Shown piece after piece: positions 15,842-23,931 of a DNA stretch of 41,465 bases; the stretch's first letter is position 1, and each line of letters begins with the position of its first letter. The stretch is taken from NCBI GenBank assembly GCA_964346815.1, contig CAYFWF010000070.1:1-41465 (forward strand), in the 5' to 3' direction. The translations under genes were made by a program, and so were the position numbers. Source of the stretch: CAYFWF01 sp964346815. GTDB lineage: Bacteria; Acidobacteriota; Aminicenantia; Aminicenantales; Aminicenantaceae. The notes under the pieces were generated by a model, which saw nothing but the letters and a program-made list of their open reading frames with translations, did not search any database and was not told the origin of the DNA.

Positions 15842-17446
15842 TTAAATCCCAACTGATACAGGACATTTGGGGTAGTCCGGCTGTGATCGAAAGTGTTCTT
15901 CCAGAGAAGCCATCACAGCCAGCACAATATCTTCCCGCCAGTGACGAGCAACAACCTGAACTCCTACTGGCAACCCTATGCTGTTTTCTTCAACTTTTCG
16001 AGCATCTTGTTCGCTCGTATCATTGGTGATAGGGCGGTCGCTTCCCTCACCTTTTCTCACACGGGTAGCTGCCACTACTCCAGCCGGCATTCCCAGCACA
16101 TTGAATAGAACAGAGTAGCTTGCTGCGTTGGTAACGTTCAAGCTCACACTTCCCCGATGATAAAGAGCTGGCAAAGCATGGGGGGGACAAATTAGCGCAT
16201 CAAACCGTTCCTGTGTCATAGCTTTTAGAAAACGTCCCTGATAGGAATTTCGCGACTCCACTTCTTTCCAGTATTCACGAGCTGATAATTTCCCTGAACT
16301 CTGTAATGCAAAGGCTAATCGATGTTGACCACGAAACCGAAGCAGAGCAGCAATAAGCGGACGGATAGCTTTCGGCATACTCCCCGCCTGTAATATGCCT
16401 TTAACACTTGGCTCAGGAGGGTCACCCCCTAACATAGATTGAATCCACGCCCCCCCATCGGCAACGGTGATCGCCAGAAATAGTCGTATACCTTCAGAGA
16501 CATCTGGAGGTGCAAAAGTTTCTACATGTGCGCCTCTCCCGCTAAGTGCTTTCCCTGCTTCTTCTACCGCTCTGCGAATGGCGGGTGACGCTAAAAAAAA
16601 TCCGTTGTCAGAAAATATTCCTATTCGGAGTTCTTTAATTGATATCCTTTGTGGGTCTGGCCAGGGTATCGGGGGAATGAGTTCAGAGGTTATGTCCGTA
16701 CCTGGTGTTGCCAGAACGCCCATAGCCAAACAAAGGTCGGCAACAGTGCGAGCTATCGGGCCAGGCTGCGCTATGATTGCATCCTGACTACCAGATAAAA
16801 GTTCTTTCGGAACATCATCGTTAGTGAGGCGTAAACTCGTTGGTTTCAGCCCTTGTAGTCCGCAAAAATGGGCAGGCACTCTTATACTGCCACCTAGGTC
16901 TCCGGCCAATCCTAATGGAGAGCCACCTGCAGCAATTATTGCCGCCTCGCCGCCGCTGCTTCCTCCAGGCGTTTTATCTAGATTCCATGGATTGTTAGTG
17001 CGGCCGTAAACGGGATTATCGCTCTCATGATAAAGAAGAGTTTGAGCCACATTTGTTTTTCCGAGAATTATCGCTCCAGCACTTCTGAGCCTTGTAACTA
17101 ACGGACCTTCTTGTTTTGCGAAATTCCCCATCAAATGTCTTAGCCCCAGTGTGGTTTGCGTATCCATCACTTGATACTGTTCTTTGATGGTTATTGGTAT
17201 TCCATGAAGTGGACCTAGAGGTTTATCTTGTCGTTGTAGTTTGTCAGCCAACTTTGCCTGGTCAATCGCCTCATCAAACAGTGGTATCACCACAGCGTTT
17301 AGCTTCGGATTAACGGCCTCAATGCGCTGAATATGGGCTTCGACAATCTCTTGAGATGAAACATCACCTGACCTAATCATTTTGGCCAATTCTGTGATAC
17401 TCATCTCCGTGAGTTTTTTATTTTCCCTATTCATTGATTCAGGCAT
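15842..17446 (-). CDS. Amidase-signature family hydrolase
   Basis: The 534-residue enzyme has the complete amidase-signature triad: Lys88 in GIPITIKEQ, the cis-Ser in PGGSSGGEAA (residues 160-169) and nucleophile Ser187 in GDLGGSIRVPA. The following GLKPT is also typical. The family hydrolyses carboxamides, including peptide amides, cyclic amide dimers and Gln-tRNA intermediates. GatA is unlikely, because no gatB or gatC is adjacent and the C-terminal half is unlike it. No signal peptide is present, so it should be cytoplasmic. GGAGG precedes the ATG. The gene is monocistronic: downstream it converges with the nucleotidyltransferase pair, and upstream lies tail remnant R4. It may process amides imported from the many secreted peptidases encoded nearby, but that is inference. 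Confidence 0.92.
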   Translation of the reverse strand: MPESMNRENKKLTEMSITELAKMIRSGDVSSQEIVEAHIQRIEAVNPKLNAVVIPLFDEAIDQAKLADKLQRQDKPLGPLHGIPITIKEQYQVMDTQTTLGLRHLMGNFAKQEGPLVTRLRSAGAIILGKTNVAQTLLYHESDNPVYGRTNNPWNLDKTPGGSSGGEAAIIAAGGSPLGLAGDLGGSIRVPAHFCGLQGLKPTSLRLTNDDVPKELLSGSQDAIIAQPGPIARTVADLCLAMGVLATPGTDITSELIPPIPWPDPQRISIKELRIGIFSDNGFFLASPAIRRAVEEAGKALSGRGAHVETFAPPDVSEGIRLFLAITVADGGAWIQSMLGGDPPEPSVKGILQAGSMPKAIRPLIAALLRFRGQHRLAFALQSSGKLSAREYWKEVESRNSYQGRFLKAMTQERFDALICPPHALPALYHRGSVSLNVTNAASYSVLFNVLGMPAGVVAATRVRKGEGSDRPITNDTSEQDARKVEENSIGLPVGVQVVARHWREDIVLAVMASLEEHFRSQPDYPKCPVSVGI

Positions 17447-17511
17447 CGAAATACCTCCGCTCTGTCATTTATTTCTATAGTAACAGATTAATCCATTAAA
17501 TGCCCAATTGC

Positions 17512-17562
17512 TCAGCCGATCTTCAATCCATCCAGCCTCGTCTTCACACCTTCAACTTCCGC
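17512..17562 (-). pseudogene. C-terminal tail remnant of a kinase-TPR gene (R4)
   Basis: Minus-strand codons read AEVEGVKTRLDGLKIG and stop. The intact kinase-TPR ending is PEVNDARTRLAKLKSQ. The shared residues are EV, TRL, LK and the stop position. Upstream the frame carries a stop and the similarity fades. It lies 50 bases downstream of the 6-bladed-propeller gene, on the same strand, the same arrangement as the other three remnants. Confidence 0.6.
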
Positions 17563-17611
17563 TGTAAACCCTTAGTAAACTATTGCGAGAACAAAGTCAT
17601 TGAGTTTAACC

Positions 17612-18724
17612 TCAACTCCATTGCAGGCGGTAGACCACTAATTTCAGGAATCCTCTGTCCTTCTCCTGCAAGCAGTAGAGACGATTTCCTTTGACGGTCG
17701 CCCAGAGTGGGCCGATTGTATACTTGATTTTCATCGGTATTTGGGTTATGAAGGTTCCTCTTTCATTGAAAACATCCACAAAAAATACACCGGATCCCTC
17801 TTCTTCTTCAGTTGTTAGAACAAACAATCGGTTTTCTTCGTCTGCGAAAAAGGCCTGGTATGGTGGCCAATACTTTTTAATGCGGGCTTTCTTTATGAGG
17901 TTTGAATCAGCGGATTCTTGAATCTCTTTTTCTAGACTTTTCCTTTGTTCATCCGAGATGGGGACTGGATCATAATTCCCATGGATATTATTCAGAATCG
18001 TCCCCTCCAGATCATAGACATCTATTTCGTATCCCCGTTCCTCTTTGCCTATAAAGATCCTTTCTGCAGTGGTCCTCCAGGAAAATACATGTTCCGGGAT
18101 CTCGGTTTCTTTTCCGATCATATAATTCGGGTAGCGCTGTCGATCCAATTCTTTGATTTCATTGAATTCACCATTGTACAGGCTCAAGATCTTCTGCCAA
18201 AGAAAGTCATTTTCAGGATCAAAGTGCATCCTGTATATCAAATATGTCCCGTTTTCCAATGGGATTACTTCACTGCTTTGAAATCCAAGGCGGATCTCCC
18301 GGATGAGTTCTCCGTCCAGCTTAAAGAACAGAAGCTTCCTCGCGCTGTCAGTGACGACAACTTCATCGGACTCATTGATCTTGATAAAGGTAACATGACG
18401 CAGTTCTCCGGGGCCCTGGCCCCTGCGGCCGAACGATCGAATGAAGCGACCATCCCTGTCGAACAAAAAGAATATCTTGTCCTGCCTATGGTCACCGAGG
18501 CATAAAATGTTTCCATTGGAATCGACATCGAAACCCTCGATGTTCATAAGGCCTGTTGAAATTATCTCAGCCTCTTCTGTGTCGATAGAGAATTCCTTTC
18601 GTAGTGTCAGGCTCGTCAGATCTCCCCGGTTCTGTGTCCGCTCCTGGCTGGTTCCGCAGCAATACAGCACATTCAGAATAAGAAGAATGAGTGTGCATTT
18701 GCTGGCAACAGAATATCTCCTCAT
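17612..18724 (-). CDS. Exported 6-bladed beta-propeller protein
   Basis: I start the gene at ATG 18722-18724, because the N-terminus MRRYSVASKCTLILLILNVL then forms a signal peptide. A longer TTG frame to 18769 would bury it. CysCys after LNVLY could be a degenerate lipobox. The 370-residue body has propeller blades: NIEGFDVDSNGNILCLGD, then FFLFDRDGRFIRSFGRRGQG with the GQGPGEL turn that marks the 6-bladed beta-propeller family (PF17170), and later LFVLTTEEEEGSGVFFVDVF. Members are common in Bacteroidota and Aminicenantes as exported proteins, some beside secretion or sugar-uptake genes. No enzymatic motif is seen. Its upstream neighbour is the radical-SAM gene, separated by repeat copy G. 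Confidence 0.82.
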   Translation of the reverse strand: MRRYSVASKCTLILLILNVLYCCGTSQERTQNRGDLTSLTLRKEFSIDTEEAEIISTGLMNIEGFDVDSNGNILCLGDHRQDKIFFLFDRDGRFIRSFGRRGQGPGELRHVTFIKINESDEVVVTDSARKLLFFKLDGELIREIRLGFQSSEVIPLENGTYLIYRMHFDPENDFLWQKILSLYNGEFNEIKELDRQRYPNYMIGKETEIPEHVFSWRTTAERIFIGKEERGYEIDVYDLEGTILNNIHGNYDPVPISDEQRKSLEKEIQESADSNLIKKARIKKYWPPYQAFFADEENRLFVLTTEEEEGSGVFFVDVFNERGTFITQIPMKIKYTIGPLWATVKGNRLYCLQEKDRGFLKLVVYRLQWS

Positions 18725-18786
18725 CTGATAAACCCAGAAGAAAGTATCAACCTCAGGAATAAAAGTCAAAGGGATGAGCTGATTAA

Positions 18787-18814
18787 CGTCGTGAAATGTC
18801 TATATTTCACGCCG
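18787..18814. repeat. Dispersed intergenic palindrome, copy G
   Basis: Arms CGTCGTGAAAT and ATTTCACGCCG surround a short GTCTAT centre. The centre resembles the GTATAT of copies A and B, not the AATTA of D, E and F. The copy sits 43 bases past the radical-SAM stop and 62 bases upstream of the propeller-gene start. Confidence 0.8.
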
Positions 18815-18857
18815 TTTTTTAAATGAGATAATGACTTCATCTTTCTTAAAAAAATTA

Positions 18858-19889
18858 TTACGTGGATATTCTGGGAATATACCTCTTGATTTCACAGCTC
18901 TGGTTCGAGCTGCACTCCGCACAATTCCTCGGATGAGTATGACAGCCTTTATAAAGGGCATATGAACCAGCAAGGCGGGCCCCTTCTTTTTTGTAATTCT
19001 CCTTTAATTCATTCGCTGGATCGATAGTGCTGCCTGGAATATCGATATGTCCAGACCAGTAGACATTCTTCAAACCAGAATCTTTAGCGATGGCGACACA
19101 CTTGTCCATAAGGATTCGTTCTGCGCCCAGGTGGTTTTCAAGGATGAAGTTCGGTCTGAAAGCCAGAAAGCAAGCCGGAAGTTCTGGATCGATATCCGAT
19201 ATGAATTCTGTGAGTGGCTTTATCTCGTCCTCATTTATTCTGGGAATAACAAGGATTCTGAATTCCCAAAGTTTCTCTTTTTTATATTTGCCTATATATT
19301 CAGCATTCCTCAGGACTGGACCTGACGAGGCCCCTGTAAGTGCACGGTGGACCTCATCATGATAGGCCTTCAAATCATAAGTAATTGAGTTTGTAAAATC
19401 TAATATCCTATTCAGGCTTTTTTCAGTCATGTAACCATTGGTGTCAAAATTGACCTTGGTATCAGGACTTATCTTCCTGGCTTCCTCGACAACCTTTTCT
19501 ATGTACGGCAGGTGTATGGTCGCTTCTCCACCTGAAAAGAATATTCTGTCAGCAGCCATAATTTTGGCTGGCCAAGAATCGAGCTGGTAGACACATTCTT
19601 CTGCCAAATCTTTTGGATTGACATCCCCTCTCTGCTTGATCCTGTTATCCGGATATTGAGAAATGGTCCAGTTTTGGCAGTTCAAGCACTTATAATTGCA
19701 GCCGGCCATAAAAACAGTATAGCTTTCCGGAGGTGCAGGATGCAGAGTTGCAGAGGCGACAACTGGCATTGTCATTCTGCAGACGCCCATCTCTCCCTCC
19801 AATCGATTGACTCCGCATTTGTACTCGCAGAGCTCACAATTCTTCAAGTCCTTGAGGAAATCCGATTTTTCCACTGATCGTAAATTCAT
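18858..19889 (-). CDS. Radical-SAM enzyme related to PflA-type activases, with extra Cys clusters
   Basis: The 343-residue protein has the radical-SAM CxxxCxxC cluster: Cys64, Cys68 and Cys71 in AGCNYKCLNCQN. The GGEA motif (FFSGGEATIHLP) and the D-x-N-x strand (KVNFDTNGY) follow. Ahead of the cluster is a four-Cys N-terminal module (CELCEYKC at 18-25 and Cys37 in GEMGVCRM), as in COG1180/COG1313-type proteins. The C-terminus adds another Cys group, GCHTHPRNCAECSSNQSC. Such enzymes cleave SAM to a 5'-deoxyadenosyl radical, often to activate a glycyl-radical enzyme or modify a peptide. No glycyl-radical enzyme or obvious peptide substrate is adjacent, so the target is unknown. The start at 19889 lacks a clear ribosome-binding site, but no better one is seen. 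Confidence 0.88.
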   Translation of the reverse strand: MNLRSVEKSDFLKDLKNCELCEYKCGVNRLEGEMGVCRMTMPVVASATLHPAPPESYTVFMAGCNYKCLNCQNWTISQYPDNRIKQRGDVNPKDLAEECVYQLDSWPAKIMAADRIFFSGGEATIHLPYIEKVVEEARKISPDTKVNFDTNGYMTEKSLNRILDFTNSITYDLKAYHDEVHRALTGASSGPVLRNAEYIGKYKKEKLWEFRILVIPRINEDEIKPLTEFISDIDPELPACFLAFRPNFILENHLGAERILMDKCVAIAKDSGLKNVYWSGHIDIPGSTIDPANELKENYKKEGARLAGSYALYKGCHTHPRNCAECSSNQSCEIKRYIPRIST

Positions 19890-20154
19890 TTTGACTTATG
19901 AACACGAAATCCCAATCCAATCACCTTTCCGGTTTTTTTATCAGTTCTTCTTCGCACAAAATAACAGCCATTGCCGCTGTTTTTTAAGAGCAGCATTTTA
20001 AGGCAGTACAGATATTTTGGAATAAACCTATCACATTGAAAAATGTCGAGTCAATTGAGATTACACACGGACCGCAACCAAAATGCGATTTATTGCGTAT
20101 TTTATTATGAAAATCGTTTTTTGAAACTCAAGGAAGGGAAAAAAGGACAAGAAT

Positions 20155-22413
20155 ATTAGAAATTTCAGCATCATAGGAATCAGCTTATCAGTATTACTGG
20201 CCTTTATGCTTTTCCCAGCATCGGTATCTTCGCAGGATATCGGGCATAGAGACCAAGGAATAGGAACCATTGAGGATCCCTACATAGTGCCTAAGTCCGA
20301 CTCTGAGATCAAAGTTGACGCAGTGTTGAATGAGGAGGCATGGGAAAACGCACTCGTGCTGGAATTGAAATATGAAGTTCGGCCAGGAGAAAATGTGCCC
20401 CCACCTGTGCGTACAGAGGTTCTTCTCACCTATGATAATGGAAATCTCTACGCAGCCTTCCGCAGCTACGATCCTGAGCCCTCTGCCATTAGAGCCCACC
20501 TGAGAGATCGAGATACCTTTGGGGGAGATGACTGGATTGCCTTGATCTTCGATACCTTCAATGACAATCGGAGGAGTTTTGATTTCGTCGTAACAGCTAT
20601 GGGAGTACAGTTTGACCAAATCGAATCTCAGAGTGGCGAGGATCCTGGTTGGGATACTATCTGGGACTGCTCCAGTAAGATCACTGAATGGGGCTACTCA
20701 GTAGAGATTGCCATTCCCTTTTCATCACTCCGTTTCCAGCGCAGAGATGGCCCACAGATTTGGGGATTTGATGCTGTGCGCCGTTATCCCCGTGAGCACG
20801 CCTACCACATAGGGCTCTTCCCGAGAGATCGCAGCAACAATTGTTATATGTGTCAGGCTGTCAAGATAAAAGGCTTCGATGGAGCCAGCCCTGGCCGAAA
20901 CATCGAAATCAATCCCACATTGACCGGGGCCCGCACAGATGAAAGGCCAAAATTCCCTGCTGGAGACCTCGAAAAGCGGGACCAGGAAGCAGAGGTAGGG
21001 CTCACATCTCGATGGGGCATGACGCCAAACTTGACGCTCAATTTGACAGCCAATCCCGATTTCAGTCAGGTCGAAGCGGACGCCCTTCAACTGGATATCA
21101 ATCAACCATTCGCGCTCTTCTATCCGGAAAGACGGCCTTTCTTCACCGAAGGAACAGACTTTTTCAGAGCATTGGAAAGCATAATCTATACCCGGACAAT
21201 ACGAGATCCTTCATGGGGTATCAAACTGACAGGTAAGGAAGGAGCCAACACCATCGGCGCCTATATGCTGCGGGACGAGGTGACGAACCTCATCTTCCCC
21301 GGAAGTCAAGGCTCCAGTTCGGCATCATTGAATAAATCCAACATCTCTTCGGTCTTCCGCTATAAACTGGACCTCGGAAGTAGATATACCGTGGGATTAT
21401 TGGCAACTGACCGAGAAGGAGAGGACTATTTTAACAGAGTATACGGATTCGACTTGGACTTCCGGTTTACTCCTACCAATCAAATCCAATTGCTGGTTTT
21501 GGGTTCCAGCACAAAGTATCCCGCTGAAGTAGCGGATAGTAACAAACAACCCAGTAACACCTTTAGCGATCGGCTCATCTCCTTCGAGTATGATCATTAC
21601 ACCAGGACCTGGGGCTGGTGGGCAGACTATGAGGTAGCCGGCCCGAAATTCCGTGCTGACCTCGGATATTATCCTAGAGTTGGATACCGCAATGTTGAAG
21701 GGGGACTGCTTTACAGGTGGAACGCACGCCCGGGATCGTGGTGGTCAATGTTCAGAGTAGGCAGCGAGTTCAATTATTTTGAAGACCACAATGGGGAGCT
21801 TTTAAACAGGACCGCCTCTCTCTGGTTTATGTACACCGGAACCATGCAGTCCACCCTTGCCATAAGAGGATGGTTAACCCGTGAGGGATACAACAAACAA
21901 AAATTCGACCAAGCCCTGTTCGTTATAGAAGGCGGCTTTTGGCCGGCCAGCAACCTACAGATATATACGTCGGCCATAGTTGGAGATCAGATTGACTATG
22001 CAAACACCAGGTTGGGGAAAAGATTCAGGCTGAATCCTTACTTGAGTTACGATTTGGGCAAGCATCTTCGGCTTTCCTTTGCGCATACATTTGAACGAAT
22101 GACTGTCCAGAATGCACGCCTCTACACTGCGAACATCAGCCAGTCCACAGTTGTCTACCAGCTCAATGTACGCACCTTTTTCCGGGCCGTCATTCAATAC
22201 GTGAATTACGGCTATAATCCCAGCAATTATACATTCGATATAGATTCAGAGTACAAGCGCTTCTTCACTCAGTTGTTGTTCTCTTATAAGATTAATGCCC
22301 GCACAGTGCTCTTTCTGGGATACAGCGATAATTATTTCGGCGGCCAAGAATATGGGCTCACCCAATCTGACAGAACCTTTTTCGTAAAATTGGGCTATGC
22401 CTGGGTCATCTGA
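20155..22413 (+). CDS. DUF5916-type outer-membrane protein with CBM9-like domain; non-standard ATT start proposed
   Basis: The C-terminal 500 residues have the DUF5916 pattern (NLTANPDFSQVEADALQLDI, FALFYPERRPFFTEG), which precedes an outer-membrane beta-barrel rich in alternating aromatic strands. Before it is a carbohydrate-binding family 9-like domain (KVDAVLNEEAWENA, DDWIALIFDTFNDNRRSFDF, VEIAIPFSSLRF). The first in-frame ATG (20206) falls in the middle of the signal peptide. Going back from it, no ATG, GTG or TTG occurs before the in-frame TGA at 20122. An ATT at 20155, seven bases after AAAAGGA, would give a perfect signal peptide (RNFSIIGISLSVLLAFMLFP, then ASVSSQD). So this is either a rare AUU start, a mutated ATG, or a sequence error. 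The barrel probably takes part in surface sugar or peptide handling; the substrate is unknown. Confidence 0.85.
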   Translation: MRNFSIIGISLSVLLAFMLFPASVSSQDIGHRDQGIGTIEDPYIVPKSDSEIKVDAVLNEEAWENALVLELKYEVRPGENVPPPVRTEVLLTYDNGNLYAAFRSYDPEPSAIRAHLRDRDTFGGDDWIALIFDTFNDNRRSFDFVVTAMGVQFDQIESQSGEDPGWDTIWDCSSKITEWGYSVEIAIPFSSLRFQRRDGPQIWGFDAVRRYPREHAYHIGLFPRDRSNNCYMCQAVKIKGFDGASPGRNIEINPTLTGARTDERPKFPAGDLEKRDQEAEVGLTSRWGMTPNLTLNLTANPDFSQVEADALQLDINQPFALFYPERRPFFTEGTDFFRALESIIYTRTIRDPSWGIKLTGKEGANTIGAYMLRDEVTNLIFPGSQGSSSASLNKSNISSVFRYKLDLGSRYTVGLLATDREGEDYFNRVYGFDLDFRFTPTNQIQLLVLGSSTKYPAEVADSNKQPSNTFSDRLISFEYDHYTRTWGWWADYEVAGPKFRADLGYYPRVGYRNVEGGLLYRWNARPGSWWSMFRVGSEFNYFEDHNGELLNRTASLWFMYTGTMQSTLAIRGWLTREGYNKQKFDQALFVIEGGFWPASNLQIYTSAIVGDQIDYANTRLGKRFRLNPYLSYDLGKHLRLSFAHTFERMTVQNARLYTANISQSTVVYQLNVRTFFRAVIQYVNYGYNPSNYTFDIDSEYKRFFTQLLFSYKINARTVLFLGYSDNYFGGQEYGLTQSDRTFFVKLGYAWVI

Positions 22414-22434
22414 GTTATCAAAAAAATCAAATGT

Positions 22435-22854
22435 TCAATCTGGGAGGAGCGTCACTTTTGTCGCTTCAGCCGCCTTTCTCAGTTTTTCATCCAGTGTTGC
22501 CAAGGGTAGGCCTTTTCTCATGGCCAGATCCAAATATGATGCATCATAACTCGAGAGTTTATGGGCCCTTGCCAATCCCAAAAGATCCTTCATTGCCTTT
22601 TCGGGACTTTCGTATTCAACGACTATAGGGAGCTGAGTCAGCAAACTGATAAAACGGACACTGTCCGCCTCACTGATACATTTCTTTCGCTCTGCTGCAT
22701 GCAGCACATTTACCACTTCGAGCGGCCAGACAGATGGAACGTAGGCCATGGCTTCTGTGAGCTTCTCCAGAATAGAATCGGCAGAGGAATTAGCTTGATC
22801 TTTGAAGCACCAAGACATGACCACTGAGTTGTCGATGACAAAACTCTTTTCCAT
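22435..22854 (-). CDS. vapC: PIN-domain ribonuclease toxin (VapC family)
   Basis: The 139-residue length and the four acidic positions fit a PIN nuclease: Asp8 (FVIDNSVV), Glu46 (PLEVVNVL), Asp104 (SSYDASYLDLA) and Asp122 (LATLDEKL). PIN toxins cut tRNA or rRNA when their antitoxin is degraded. The ATG follows the antitoxin stop directly (TGAATG), so translation is coupled and the two are made together. The gene converges on the DUF5916 gene, ending 21 bases from its stop. All active-site residues are intact and there is no sign of decay. Confidence 0.92.
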   Translation of the reverse strand: MEKSFVIDNSVVMSWCFKDQANSSADSILEKLTEAMAYVPSVWPLEVVNVLHAAERKKCISEADSVRFISLLTQLPIVVEYESPEKAMKDLLGLARAHKLSSYDASYLDLAMRKGLPLATLDEKLRKAAEATKVTLLPD

Positions 22855-23094
22855 TCAGCGCCGCCCTTCTTCAATCAATTCCTTAAGAGAATATCCTTTG
22901 AGGCTATGCTTATCCCGATATTTGAAGATTTCGGAGATGACTTTTTTTGTGTCTCCTGACATTCCTGGATCGGGGGGCTGGAGGATGGCCACGGGAACTC
23001 CATGTTTGGTGATGGTGATGCGTTCTCCTTTCATGACCCGCTCTAAAAGCTTAGATAATTGGGTCTTTGCTTCGTAGGCACCCACACTGTCCAT
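22855..23094 (-). CDS. Phd/YefM-family antitoxin
   Basis: The 79-residue protein opens with the Phd/YefM DNA-binding and dimerisation motif: GAYEAKTQLSKLLERV, then GERITITKHGVPVAIL. The C-terminal part (HSLKGYSLKELIEEGRR) is charged and would bind the PIN toxin. AAGGAG lies before the ATG at 23092-23094. The family represses its own operon together with the toxin, and a fitting palindromic operator lies just upstream at 23105-23127. The gene ends flush against the toxin start. Pairing a Phd/YefM antitoxin with a PIN toxin is a known combination. Confidence 0.92.
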   Translation of the reverse strand: MDSVGAYEAKTQLSKLLERVMKGERITITKHGVPVAILQPPDPGMSGDTKKVISEIFKYRDKHSLKGYSLKELIEEGRR

Positions 23095-23104
23095 TTAGAT
23101 CTCC

Positions 23105-23127
23105 TTAGACTGGTCTAAGACTAGTCT
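23105..23127. promoter_or_regulatory. Palindromic operator of the toxin-antitoxin operon
   Basis: TTAGACTGGTCTAA (23105-23118) is a perfect inverted repeat around TG. It runs into a second palindrome AGACTAGTCT (23118-23127). Together they offer repeated TAGAC/GTCTA half-sites directly 5' of the antitoxin ribosome-binding site. This is where Phd/YefM proteins bind in known systems; assignment to this antitoxin is inferred. Confidence 0.75.
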
Positions 23128-23238
23128 ATTCTTTTCATCCAGTGATGTCAAGAGGAGATCTTTTTCACAAGAATAGACGTATGAACTGCCTTTAAAATCT
23201 CGTTTAAATCGCTGTTTGATGTCGAACAAGAATCAGGA

Positions 23239-23715
23239 TTAGAAAACCTGTTTGTTCTTTACTTCGGAACTCATTCCGCCAAGAATCTGCCATATTCCTG
23301 TTTGCTTCAACCATGTGTGTGTTATCCGATAGCTGTTTCCAATCTGGTTTCCATCCTCGTCTTTCAATAAGAGGAAATAGTGAATGAGAGCCGTGTCGTC
23401 GATAATCTTGATCGCACAAGGTTTCATCTCAAAGGCAAAGAGTTTTATTTGGAACCAAAAATTTTGAACGAACTCCCGTGCGGCTTTTTTATCACCGGGC
23501 ATTTCAAGTGACGATGCCCATCCCATGAATTCTTCATGGAGCAGAGACATGTAACCCTCCATGTCCTTTTTTATCCAGTAGTTCCAATATTGCTCCTCGA
23601 GTTCCCAAATGGCTGCCTCGGCATTTTTATGCTCTTCATTTAAAGCCTCTAGATTGCTGAAGAATCCAAATCCGGCCACGATTGATAGTACGATGATTAG
23701 CCTTAATGGCCTCAT
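23239..23715 (-). CDS. Exported NTF2-like (SnoaL/DUF4440) protein
   Basis: The 158-residue protein starts behind AAGGAGGAGG and has a signal peptide (LRLIIVLSIVAGFGFFSN). The mature part has the cone-fold pattern of SnoaL/DUF4440 proteins: a first helix with ELEEQYWNYWIKKDMEGYMS, then LLHEEFMGW, a strand pair ending IIDDTALIHYFL and a late strand pair SYRITHTWLKQTGIWQI. The family binds small hydrophobic ligands and often has no catalytic role; the lack of an evident active site here fits that. It lies between the toxin-antitoxin operon and a serine-hydrolase gene, all on minus, but gaps of 140-220 bp argue against one operon. Confidence 0.78.
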   Translation of the reverse strand: MRPLRLIIVLSIVAGFGFFSNLEALNEEHKNAEAAIWELEEQYWNYWIKKDMEGYMSLLHEEFMGWASSLEMPGDKKAAREFVQNFWFQIKLFAFEMKPCAIKIIDDTALIHYFLLLKDEDGNQIGNSYRITHTWLKQTGIWQILGGMSSEVKNKQVF

Positions 23716-23931
23716 ATTATGTCCTCCTCCTTGTCATGATTTTCCTCATTTTATTATTGACTCAAGTAACAGAGTATAGATTAAGCATCCAATAATCAAA
23801 CCGAATTTAAGTTTGAGTATATCAAGATGTGAAATGACATCACAGCATATCGAGATTTGACTTATTCTTCGGCTGGATTTAGGAATATAAGGGAGCATTA
23901 TGGGAACTGCAATTTCTGTATTGATGTCCCC

